From: Nitrospira sp. CR1.1
GTDB taxonomy: Bacteria; Nitrospirota; Nitrospiria; Nitrospirales; Nitrospiraceae
Direction of reading: 5' to 3'
Assembly: GCA_014055465.1 (NCBI GenBank)
Contig: WIAF01000001.1
Span: 682,001-746,000 of the forward strand
DNA length: 64,000 bases
Under the pieces are notes generated by a model. It did no database searches, was not told where the DNA came from, and saw nothing but the letters and a program-made list of their open reading frames with translations. Each line of letters starts with the position of its first letter. Position 1 is the stretch's first letter. Below are positions 36,731-44,620 of the stretch, piece by piece. Position numbers and translations under genes: made by a program.

Positions 36731-37368
36731 CCGGGCCGGTGCTGACCATCGACATCTATTCCGACGTGGTCTGTCCCTGGTGTTATGTCGGGAAGCGACG
36801 GCTGGAGCAGGCGCTGGAGTCGACGGGCAGACAGGAGTCCGCCCTGGTGTTCTGGCGCCCGTTTCAGCTGAATCCGACCATGCCGAAGGCCGGGATGGAT
36901 CGGCGCGTGTACCTCGAAGCGAAGTTTGGCGGGCCCGGGGAACTGCAGGCGATTCAGAATCGAATTTCGGGGGCTGGCGTGAGTGCGGGCATTGAGTTCG
37001 CGTTCGAGCGTATTGCCCGCACGCCAAACACGTTTGAGGCCCATCGGTTGATCTGGTTCGCCCAGCAGCAGGACCGTCAGGATGCCGCTGCTGAAGCACT
37101 CTTTCACGGATACTTTTCCGAGGGGCTGAATATCGGAGAGCCCGGGGTGTTGGTGTCCCTTGCCGATCGGGCCGGCTTGGACGGGGCAGCGGCCGGTCGT
37201 TTCCTGGAGAGCCATGACGGGATTGAGGCGGTTCGACAGGAAGAAGCACGCGGTCGCCAGTTGGGCATCAGAGGCGTCCCCTACTTTCTGTTGAACGGAA
37301 AGACGGTGGTGTCGGGTGCGCAGCCGGTCGAGACATTTCTCGCGGCGATCGAGCAGTCAACCGGGTGA
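36727..37368 (+). CDS. DsbA family oxidoreductase (FrnE-like)
   Basis: 213 residues. Active site Cys16-Pro-Trp-Cys19 at the end of the first strand (DIYSDVVCPWCYVGKRR), a helical insert, and the cis-Pro region RGVPYFLLNGK near residue 180. No signal peptide, so it is cytoplasmic like FrnE, a thiol oxidoreductase group linked to polyketide and stress metabolism. Overlaps the pirin gene by four bases. Confidence 0.92.
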   Translation: MTGPVLTIDIYSDVVCPWCYVGKRRLEQALESTGRQESALVFWRPFQLNPTMPKAGMDRRVYLEAKFGGPGELQAIQNRISGAGVSAGIEFAFERIARTPNTFEAHRLIWFAQQQDRQDAAAEALFHGYFSEGLNIGEPGVLVSLADRAGLDGAAAGRFLESHDGIEAVRQEEARGRQLGIRGVPYFLLNGKTVVSGAQPVETFLAAIEQSTG

Positions 37369-37374
37369 GGAGAA

Positions 37375-37821
37375 ATGGACATGGCGGTTCAGGTCTACGG
37401 ATGCAACCATATCGTGATCGAGGTCACCGATGCCAAGAAGGCCGTGAAGTTCTATTCGGATGTGTTCGGCTTGCAGATGTTGCGCGGAGGGGAAGGCGCC
37501 GCCTGGTGCAAACTGGGTGAGCATCAGTTTATGGCGATTTTCGAAGTCGAGAGGTTGCAGCCGGATCGCGTAAAGCATTTCGGATTGATGGTTCGTGATG
37601 CCGATCAGATCAAAGAAGTCCGACGCAAGCTCACCAAACAGTACAAGCTGAAAATGGAGCCGCATTTCCGTTGCGATTTCCGCGACCCCTGGGGAAACCG
37701 CATTCAAGTAGGGGATCTGTCGGATGAATCGTTGGTCTGGCTTCTCCCCTATCAGGAAGTCCAGAAGGCGGGCGTCACCTTCAGGAAGCCCTCGCCTGCC
37801 CGGCGACGAACAACGAGATAG
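37375..37821 (+). CDS. VOC (glyoxalase/bleomycin-resistance) family protein
   Basis: 148 residues, with the paired beta-alpha-beta-beta-beta units: GCNHIVIEVTDAKKAVKFYSDVFGL (in parts) and VKHFGLMVRDADQIKEVRRKL, ending in the Asp-Pro-Trp-Gly-Asn of FRDPWGNRIQVGD. His in the first unit and the His/Glu positions of the second fit a metal site. Substrate unknown. GGAGAA precedes the start; an ATG two codons later is possible. Confidence 0.85.
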   Translation: MDMAVQVYGCNHIVIEVTDAKKAVKFYSDVFGLQMLRGGEGAAWCKLGEHQFMAIFEVERLQPDRVKHFGLMVRDADQIKEVRRKLTKQYKLKMEPHFRCDFRDPWGNRIQVGDLSDESLVWLLPYQEVQKAGVTFRKPSPARRRTTR

Positions 37822-37997
37822 GACGCCTCATGCCGAGAAGGCCAGGCTTGCGAAAGATCCGGTCAAGGCCTATCCTCGCAAGCCTCGTGCGCGAGCTGGT
37901 TTCTCCCGGAAGAGCTCGGCGGGGACGGTAGACATGGAGCAGGAAGCGGCTGTGACCGAGGTGCGGAGAGTCTGGTCGGATAGAGGAAGGGTCTGTC

Positions 37998-39104
37998 GTG
38001 CCGGATACAACGTGGACTGACGTAGGGTCAGTTGAAGACCTAAAGCTCACGCCACTGCAGGAAGTCGTATCCGGTGGCACGACGCTCGCCCTCAGCTACA
38101 AGGACGGCCAGTTCGCGGCGATTTCAGGAATCTGTAATCACATCGGGGGGCCCTTGGGCGAGGGGCGGCTCGAGGGCGACTATGTCGTCTGCCCCTGGCA
38201 CTACTGGAAGTTTCATCGCCGTACTGGTCTCGGAGAGCCGGGGTACGAAGACGATCAGGTCCCCTCCTATCCCCTGATCATCGAGAACGGCCGTCTCTAT
38301 GTGGATCTGACCTCGGCCACGAAACGCCGGAAGCAGGCGAAGGCCCCGCATCCCCTGGCCCGTCCGATTGTGCGCGCCGAGGGCCCCATCCGCGTACTGG
38401 GCATTGCCACTACGGTGATGACGGCGGATCAGCCGCGATATAGCGCGTCCGACGCATTGCTGGAAGCCGCCTTGGAGCATGCGCGCGAGCAACTTCGGCT
38501 CGATACTCAACTCATCCGGTTGCGGGACCTCTCGTTCCGCTCCTGTGAAGGGTTCTATTCGAAAGCGGCGGAAGCCTGCACCTGGCCCTGTTCGATTACC
38601 CAAATGGACGCGGCGGATCAAATGGACCGAGTGTATGAGGGCATCGTACATTGGGCGGATGTGATTCTCCTGTCCACGCCGATCAGATGGGGCGGGGCGA
38701 GCAGCCTGTACTACAAAATGGTCGAACGGCTGAACTGCATTCAGAATCAGGAGACGATCGCCAACCGGCATCTCCTGAGGGACAAAGTTGCCGCCTTCAT
38801 CATCATGGGCGGGCAGGATAATGTGCAGGGAGTTGCCGGACAGTTGATGACCTTCTTCGCCGAGGTTGGGTGTCAGTTTCCGCAATTTCCCTTTATCGCT
38901 CATTCGCGCGGTTGGAGTGCGGAAGACATGGAGCGGAACAATCGCGAAGTGCAGGCCAGCCGGGAGTTGCGTGAAGGGGCGGAAGCGCTTGTCACCCGCG
39001 CGGCGGACCTGGCGCGGCTCATGCTTGAGGCGCGCGTGACCACCGCTCCGCTCGCACGGGGCGGCCGCAAGGCTCATCAACTCGATAGTGAACCGACGGG
39101 ATAA
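37998..39104 (+). CDS. Rieske [2Fe-2S] domain fused to a flavodoxin-like FMN reductase
   Basis: 368 residues from GTG with AGGAAGGG upstream. Residues 1-105 are a Rieske domain of the ferredoxin type with Cys46-x-His48 (GICNHIGGPLG) and Cys65-x2-His68 (VVCPWHYWKF). Residues ~130-330 are an NADPH-dependent FMN reductase/flavodoxin-fold domain (IRVLGIATTV, DVILLSTPIRWGGASSLYYKM, AAFIIMGGQDNVQGVAGQ). An Fe-S cluster and a flavin in one polypeptide suggest short-range electron transfer for reduction of a quinone or electrophile. Substrate and partner unknown. The upstream 176 bases hold no gene. Confidence 0.85.
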   Translation: MPDTTWTDVGSVEDLKLTPLQEVVSGGTTLALSYKDGQFAAISGICNHIGGPLGEGRLEGDYVVCPWHYWKFHRRTGLGEPGYEDDQVPSYPLIIENGRLYVDLTSATKRRKQAKAPHPLARPIVRAEGPIRVLGIATTVMTADQPRYSASDALLEAALEHAREQLRLDTQLIRLRDLSFRSCEGFYSKAAEACTWPCSITQMDAADQMDRVYEGIVHWADVILLSTPIRWGGASSLYYKMVERLNCIQNQETIANRHLLRDKVAAFIIMGGQDNVQGVAGQLMTFFAEVGCQFPQFPFIAHSRGWSAEDMERNNREVQASRELREGAEALVTRAADLARLMLEARVTTAPLARGGRKAHQLDSEPTG

Positions 39105-39133
39105 TGAAGAGACATTCGCAAGGAGGCGGACGC

Positions 39134-39526
39134 ATGTCGGGTCAGGATCATGCCGCGGCACATCTGGATAACCTGTCCCGGGCGTTGTTGCGCCTGCACA
39201 AGGCGTTGCTGGACGGCGAACGAGTGTCCTATGAACGGGTGCATGGGCGCATCCCGACCAATGGCGCATTTTTTCAATTAGTTCTCGGGGATGCCTGGTT
39301 TGCGTGGTTGCGTCCCCTGTCCCAACTGATGGCGCGGTTGGATGAGTTGTCCGAAGAAAACGAAGCGTCGGATCGCAACGAGATCACCGCGGTGATCGGC
39401 TCGGTCCGGACCCTGTTGATGCCTTCTGAAGACGGCAATGGCTTCGGTCGGCACTATTACGAGGCCTTGCAACGAGAGCCTGATGTGGTGCTGGCCCACG
39501 CGGCGGTCCGGGGGCTACTTCAATAA
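39134..39526 (+). CDS. Hypothetical protein, 130 aa
   Basis: Soluble, helical; AAGGAGG precedes the ATG at 39134. Contains LRLHKALLDGERVSYERVHGRI and DAWFAWLRPLSQLMARLDEL. I do not recognise the family. It lies 29 bases after the Rieske-FMN gene and 28 bases before the next, so it is probably part of the operon. Confidence 0.7.
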   Translation: MSGQDHAAAHLDNLSRALLRLHKALLDGERVSYERVHGRIPTNGAFFQLVLGDAWFAWLRPLSQLMARLDELSEENEASDRNEITAVIGSVRTLLMPSEDGNGFGRHYYEALQREPDVVLAHAAVRGLLQ

Positions 39527-39554
39527 CGGCTACGCCGAGGAAGGAGTCACGACC

Positions 39555-40001
39555 ATGAACGCGCAATATTTGGGGCACGTCGTGTTTTATGTGAAGGAGC
39601 TGCAGCGTTCGTTGGCGTTCTACCGGGACCTATTGGGTTTCCACGAAGTCGGGCGGATCTTCAACGGCGCCGCTGCCGCGCTGACCTCCGGCCGCACGCA
39701 TCACGAGTTGTTGCTGATCCAGGTCGGTGATGCGCCTGGACCGCCGCCGGGCCGCAGGCGAGGGCTGTATCACATCGGCATCAAAGTCGGTGACAGCCTG
39801 GACGAACTTCGGACAGCCAAGCGCGAGTTGGAGCAGGCCGGGATCGCGATCGACGGCATGAGCGACCATACCGTCAGCCAGAGCCTCTACCTTCGCGATC
39901 CGGACGGCATTGAGGTGGAGCTTTACGTCGATGCGGACGAGGCGATCTGGAAGAACAATCCGGACGCGGTCGTTTCGCCGATCAAACCGTTATCATTGTA
40001 A
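39555..40001 (+). CDS. VOC family protein 2
   Basis: 148 residues with the start at 39555 supported by GAAGGAG. First unit LGHVVFYVKELQRSLAFYRDLLGF, second LYHIGIKVGDSLDELRTAKREL (in parts), ending LRDPDGIEVELYVDAD. His and Glu at the usual metal positions (GHVV, HHELLL, YHIG, EVELY). Resembles extradiol dioxygenase/glyoxalase-type VOC proteins; the reaction cannot be assigned. Confidence 0.87.
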   Translation: MNAQYLGHVVFYVKELQRSLAFYRDLLGFHEVGRIFNGAAAALTSGRTHHELLLIQVGDAPGPPPGRRRGLYHIGIKVGDSLDELRTAKRELEQAGIAIDGMSDHTVSQSLYLRDPDGIEVELYVDADEAIWKNNPDAVVSPIKPLSL

Positions 40002-40020
40002 ACAGGGAGGGAGAGTATTC

Positions 40021-40257
40021 ATGGAAGAACCAGTCATTGCAGCGAAGCAGCCGGCCGTCCTGGAGTTGGAAGCGGGCACCCACTATTGGTGTCGGTGCGG
40101 GCGCTCGAAGAAGCAGCCGTTTTGTGACGGGTCTCACAAGGGAACGGGGTTCACGCCCATGGCATTCACCACGACCGAAAAGAAAACCGTGGCGTTGTGC
40201 CAGTGTAAGCACACGAAGAATCCGCCGTTCTGCGACGGCACGCATAAGTCGCTCTAA
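40021..40257 (+). CDS. CDGSH iron-sulfur protein, double motif
   Basis: 78 residues. Two CDGSH-type [2Fe-2S] sites: CRC with CDGSH and CQC with CDGTH. The N-terminal ~20 residues are not part of the fold. Cluster ligands Cys-Cys-Cys-His are complete in both. Soluble, electron- or cluster-transfer role likely. GGGAGGGAG upstream. Confidence 0.92.
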   Translation: MEEPVIAAKQPAVLELEAGTHYWCRCGRSKKQPFCDGSHKGTGFTPMAFTTTEKKTVALCQCKHTKNPPFCDGTHKSL

Positions 40258-40313
40258 CTCCTGGGCGAAGCGCAAGTGGTTGGCTGACCCGTCAGGGCGG
40301 AACGAGAGACGAC

Positions 40314-41048
40314 ATGAGTGAGGCGTCGAAGGCCTGTACCGTGAAACTGACCGGGCGCCAGCTGGTTGCAGAGGGCACGATGGCGTTTCACTTCGACAAG
40401 CCGGCGGGGTTTGTGTTCACGCCCGGTCAGTTTGTGGACTTAACGCTGCCCGAGCCCTTCGAGACTGATGCAGCCGGCAACACCAGAGCCTTTTCCATTG
40501 CGAGTGCGCCACAGGAGTCAACCTTGATGGTGGCCACCCGGCTGCGTGACACGGCGTTCAAGCGCGAACTGCAACGTATGCCGATCGGCTCAACTGTCCG
40601 CATGGAAGGGCCGTTTGGGAAATTGGTGCTGCATGCCGACCAGACCCGCCCGGCTGTTTTTCTGGCGGGCGGGATCGGCATCACACCCGTTCGCAGCATG
40701 GTGGTGCAGGCGGCGATGCAGCAGTCGCCGCAACGCATGGTGCTGTTCTCTTCGAATCGAAGGCCTGAGGATGCGCCTTTCCTGGAAGAACTGCAGGCCT
40801 TACAAAACAAGAATCCACACTATCGTTTCGTGGGCATCATGACGGAGCCAGCGAAATCATCCCGTCCCTGGGCAGAGGAAACGGGGCACCTCGACGCAGC
40901 CCTGCTCTCGAAGTATCTTCTGAACATTGAGAAGCCGATCTATTATGTGGTCGGTCCTCCGGGCATGGTCGTGGCGTTACGGACCATGCTCAAGGATGCC
41001 CGCATCAACGACAGCGATATTCGAACTGAACAGTTCGCCGGCTACTAA
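40314..41048 (+). CDS. FAD/NAD(P)-binding ferredoxin-reductase-type oxidoreductase
   Basis: 244 residues. FAD-binding barrel with FTPGQFVDLTLPEP and RAFSIASAP; NAD(P)-binding half with FLAGGIGITPVRSMV and YYVVGPPGMVVALRTML; C-terminus TEQFAGY. No Fe-S domain of its own, so it could reduce the CDGSH protein or the Rieske-FMN fusion encoded nearby; that pairing is inference from position. Confidence 0.92.
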   Translation: MSEASKACTVKLTGRQLVAEGTMAFHFDKPAGFVFTPGQFVDLTLPEPFETDAAGNTRAFSIASAPQESTLMVATRLRDTAFKRELQRMPIGSTVRMEGPFGKLVLHADQTRPAVFLAGGIGITPVRSMVVQAAMQQSPQRMVLFSSNRRPEDAPFLEELQALQNKNPHYRFVGIMTEPAKSSRPWAEETGHLDAALLSKYLLNIEKPIYYVVGPPGMVVALRTMLKDARINDSDIRTEQFAGY

Positions 41049-41180
41049 TTCGATACACGCGCGAGTCGAAGGGGATGACGGTGGGGATGCTCAACTATCC
41101 CGGTGATTTCGCAGAGAGATCGCGTTAGGCTGGCCATGCGGTCATTGTGTACCGATTTAACAGCCGGCATACTCACGGCC

Positions 41181-43262
41181 ATGACTATCCACTCACAATT
41201 GGGGGCGACTCAAGGAGACAGTGACCGCTATCGTGCGTTGTTGCGCGTGGCGGAGGCGATCGCTAGTCACTCCGACTTGTCCGCTCTGGTGCAGGATCTT
41301 GCGCGCTTGTTGCCGTCAGTCGTGCCGGTCAATTTCGTCGGGCTTTCGCTGCACGATCATCAGCGCAAGGTCATGCGTCTCCATGTGCTCCGCGCGAATG
41401 TCCCGGCGGAAATCGTCGGCGGTCACGAAAGCGATCCGGCTGACACGCCGGCCGGCCTGGTGTGGGAGACCCAGCAGCCGCTGTTGCTCAACGATCTGGC
41501 CGCCGAGCATCGCTGGCCGAAGGTGATCGGCTTGATGCGGGAAGACGGCGTGCAGTCCTGCTGTCTGGTTCCCCTCACCTCCGCGGCTCAGCGACTGGGG
41601 TCTTTGGAATTTTCGAGCCTGGAACAGCAGGCGTACGGCGTCGCAGATAGGGAATTCATGCAGCAGGTTGGGCGTCAAGTGGCGGTGGCGGTGGAGAACG
41701 TGCTCAACCGCGAGGCGGTGGAAGCCTCCCGGAGGGACGTCGAACGGCAGCGGGATCGCTTCAGTCTGTTGTTGCGCATGACGAACACGATGGCCTCCAC
41801 GCTGGATCTGCGAGAAGTGTTTAAGGCGGTGAGTCTGTGCCTCCGCGAGATGGTCCCGCAGGAATACGCCAGCCTGATCCTCTACCAAAGCACAACCAAC
41901 CGTGTCCGCCTGGAGGCCCTGGATTTTCCTGACAACGAAGGCGCGTTGATCGAGGGGACGATGTCGGATGTCGCTGGTTCTCTGGCCAGCCTCGCGTTCG
42001 AGCGAAAGCGCCCCGCGGTAGCCAACAACCTCCTGAGCCTGAGTGCGTTTTCTCATCCCGTACCGCAGCTTCTCATTCGAAAAGGCTTCCGCTCCATGTG
42101 CTCACTGCCGCTGTTGTCGCGCGATCGTGTGATCGGCTGTCTCAATCTGGCCAGCCGTCAGGAGCATGCGTTCAGCGAACAGGACGTCGAGTTTTTGAGC
42201 CAGGTAGCCGGACAGATTACGCTCGCCGTGGACAATGCGCTGGCGTATCAGGAAATCACCGACCTCAAGGACCGGCTGACCGAGGAGAAGCAGTATCTCG
42301 AGGAGGAGATTCGCCTCGAACATGGCTTCGACGACATCATCGGTGACAGCCGGACGCTGAAGCAGGTGCTGGCGCAAGTCGAAATCGTGGCGCCGACCCA
42401 GGCAACGGTTCTGATCCAGGGCGAAACCGGCACGGGCAAGGAACTCATCGCCAGGGCAATTCACCGGCTCAGTGACCGGAATCAGCGAACCTTTGTGAAA
42501 CTGAACTGCGCGGCGATCCCTACCGGCCTGTTGGAGAGCGAATTATTCGGCCATGAGCGGGGCGCGTTTACCGGGGCGATCGCGCAGAAAGTCGGCCGGT
42601 TCGAATTGGCTCATGGCGGCACGATCTTTCTGGACGAGGTGGGGGAAATTCCACTGGAGCTCCAGTCCAAACTGCTCCGTGTTCTGCAGGAGCAGGAGTT
42701 TGAGCGGCTCGGGAGTACTCGGACCGTGCGCGTGGATATCCGGCTGGTTGCCGCGACGAATCGAGATCTGGGGAAGCTGGTTGAGCAGCAGGAGTTCCGA
42801 AGCGATCTGTACTACCGGCTGAATGTGTTTCCGATCACCCTGCCGCCACTGCGCGAGCGGAGAGAAGATATTCCGGTGCTGGTGCGCTATTTCACGCAAC
42901 ACTATGCCGCTCGCATGAACAAGCCCATCGAATCGATTCCGTCGGCGACGTTGGACGCCCTGTCCGGCTATCACTGGCCGGGCAACATCCGCGAGTTGGA
43001 GAACCTCGTTGAGCGCGCCGTGATTCTGACTCAAGGCTCTCACTTGCAGGTGCCGCTGCCGGAACTCAAACTTCAGGCGCAGCCGGCTCCCGCTCCCGCA
43101 GGGACACTTCACGATGCCGAGCGCGACCAGATCCTGCGCACCTTGCGTGACACGCGATGGGTCATCGGCGGCGCTGACGGTGCAGCGGCACGGCTGGGCC
43201 TTAAGCGCACCACCCTCACCTCGAAAATCAAGAAGCTTGGTCTTTCCCGTCCTCGGGAGTAG
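41181..43262 (+). CDS. Sigma-54-dependent activator with two GAF domains
   Basis: 693 residues from the ATG at 41181; the frame is open to 41103 with no better start. Two GAF sensor domains (about 20-165 and 190-340) precede a AAA+ domain with Walker A GETGTGKE, the sigma-54 contact loop GAFTGA and TIFLDEVGE, and a C-terminal Fis-type helix-turn-helix ([21 protein letters not shown]). FhlA/NorR-like layout. The signal may be a redox or gaseous ligand. It follows the redox operon by 132 bases and is the natural candidate to regulate it, although I found no convincing -24/-12 element. Confidence 0.93.
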   Translation: MTIHSQLGATQGDSDRYRALLRVAEAIASHSDLSALVQDLARLLPSVVPVNFVGLSLHDHQRKVMRLHVLRANVPAEIVGGHESDPADTPAGLVWETQQPLLLNDLAAEHRWPKVIGLMREDGVQSCCLVPLTSAAQRLGSLEFSSLEQQAYGVADREFMQQVGRQVAVAVENVLNREAVEASRRDVERQRDRFSLLLRMTNTMASTLDLREVFKAVSLCLREMVPQEYASLILYQSTTNRVRLEALDFPDNEGALIEGTMSDVAGSLASLAFERKRPAVANNLLSLSAFSHPVPQLLIRKGFRSMCSLPLLSRDRVIGCLNLASRQEHAFSEQDVEFLSQVAGQITLAVDNALAYQEITDLKDRLTEEKQYLEEEIRLEHGFDDIIGDSRTLKQVLAQVEIVAPTQATVLIQGETGTGKELIARAIHRLSDRNQRTFVKLNCAAIPTGLLESELFGHERGAFTGAIAQKVGRFELAHGGTIFLDEVGEIPLELQSKLLRVLQEQEFERLGSTRTVRVDIRLVAATNRDLGKLVEQQEFRSDLYYRLNVFPITLPPLRERREDIPVLVRYFTQHYAARMNKPIESIPSATLDALSGYHWPGNIRELENLVERAVILTQGSHLQVPLPELKLQAQPAPAPAGTLHDAERDQILRTLRDTRWVIGGADGAAARLGLKRTTLTSKIKKLGLSRPRE

Positions 43263-43274
43263 TCGATCGCATGA

Positions 43275-43391
43275 CGAGTACCCAAGGTGACGTGGTGGCC
43301 TGCCCCCATCCGGCCGGAACAGAAGGCTGACGCCGTGGAACACATCCGCAAGGGGATGAACCGGCATGGAGATCGCCAGGTCGTAAGGTGA
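43275..43391 (+). pseudogene. 3' relic of a Spy-like gene
   Basis: The frame reads RVPKVTWWPAPIRPEQKADAV followed by EHIRKGMNRHGDR (as a continuous stretch), closely matching the C-terminus of the Spy-like protein at 50802-51242 (VLPKVTDWHATLRPEQ, EHIRKWMDRYGDH). The upstream part of the gene is absent, an in-frame stop precedes the fragment, and there is no start codon or ribosome-binding site. It lies between the sigma-54 regulator and the HlyD gene. Confidence 0.75.
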
Positions 43392-43516
43392 AGGCGGGCC
43401 GATGTGTGATGAGGGTCGTCTCTGGCAAAAAGGCTCACCATCGACTACAGTGTCGGCGCGTGCGCGACCGGGCGTTTCGATCCTGATGGCACCACGCGTC
43501 GCGACCGACTGATTGC

Positions 43517-44620
43517 ATGCCGACCCGTACTTCCATAGTGACGGCTGTCATTCTCGCCTTGGTGTTGATAGGCGGCTACGTCACCCTCGATCGGCTCGTG
43601 TGGCACAACGGATTGCCGGATGGGCTGATTCAGGCCAATGGACGGATCGAAGGCGACCATGTCACGGTGTCCAGCAAGTTTCCCGGACGCGTCGTGGACC
43701 TGACGGCACGCGAAGGGGCGGAGGTGGTCAAAGGCAGCGTCCTGATCCGGCTGGACGATGCTCAAGCGAGGGCGAAAGTCGATCAAGCTGCGCGGTTGGT
43801 GGACAGCTTGATGGCGCAGGTGGAGGCGGCCCATACGGGACTCGCGGTTCTGAACCTCGAGGTGCCCCTGAGCATTGAGGCCGCCGCCGCCAAAGTCGAC
43901 AGCGCGCGCGCCCTCATCCGGAAGGCGAAAGCTGTCGAATTCGAAGCCCGCCGGGACGCCGAGCGCGTGCGCTCCCTGCTTCCCGAGCAGGCCGTGTCAC
44001 AGCAGCATGTGGACCAGGCCGATGCGCGCTGGAAAGTCGCTGTCACGGAGATTGCGGTGGCGCAGGCCGCCTCCGACCAAGCCGGCAAGGAACACGCACA
44101 GGCCGAATTAGGGCGGGAGCGCATCCGGTCAAAAGAAGCGGAGGTGGCGGCGCTCGAACGGCAGCGCGACCAAGGGGATGCAACGCTTGCGGAAGCCCGC
44201 AGCGTGCTCGACGATCTGACGATCGTGGCTCCCACGAACGGCACGGTGACCACACGCATGGTGGACGTCGGCGAAGTCGTGGCGACCGGCGCGCCCCTGC
44301 TCGAACTGGTGGACCTTGACCGCCTGTACCTGCAGGTCTATGTCCCGGAACTCCAAATCGGCAAAGTCCGTCTGGATTTGCCGGCCCGCATTTACACGGA
44401 CGCCTTTCCCGACGACCCCTTTGAGGCGACTGTCCGGTATATCGCCTCGAAAGCGGAATTCACCCCAAAAGAAGTTCAAACCCCGGATGAACGGGTCAAG
44501 CTGATCTACGCCGTCCGGCTCTATCTCACGGCCAATCCGAATCATCGGTTGACGCCGGGTCTTCCTGCCGACGCGGTGATCCGCTGGAAGGACGACGTCG
44601 CCTGGTCGAACCCTCGATGA
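43517..44620 (+). CDS. HlyD-family membrane fusion protein
   Basis: 367 residues. An N-terminal anchor (residues ~7-25), a lipoyl-like half-motif (GRIEGDHVTVSSKFPGRVVDL, in parts), a long coiled coil of Ala/Glu-rich helices (~95-210), the second lipoyl half (LTIVAPTNGTVTTRMVDVGEVVATG) and a beta-barrel. It would link the inner-membrane ABC exporter encoded next to the outer membrane or periplasm. The stop overlaps the ATG of the ATPase gene. Confidence 0.92.
   Translation: MPTRTSIVTAVILALVLIGGYVTLDRLVWHNGLPDGLIQANGRIEGDHVTVSSKFPGRVVDLTAREGAEVVKGSVLIRLDDAQARAKVDQAARLVDSLMAQVEAAHTGLAVLNLEVPLSIEAAAAKVDSARALIRKAKAVEFEARRDAERVRSLLPEQAVSQQHVDQADARWKVAVTEIAVAQAASDQAGKEHAQAELGRERIRSKEAEVAALERQRDQGDATLAEARSVLDDLTIVAPTNGTVTTRMVDVGEVVATGAPLLELVDLDRLYLQVYVPELQIGKVRLDLPARIYTDAFPDDPFEATVRYIASKAEFTPKEVQTPDERVKLIYAVRLYLTANPNHRLTPGLPADAVIRWKDDVAWSNPR

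Noticed and set aside
37822-37997. Short open frame MPRRPGLRK... between the VOC and Rieske-FMN genes
   Set aside because: No ribosome-binding site, arginine-rich low-complexity product, no resemblance to a protein family.
43480-43500. Sigma-54-type -24/-12 promoter (TGGCAC then GTCGC)
   Set aside because: The GC of the -12 element is off by one base, so the spacing does not fit.
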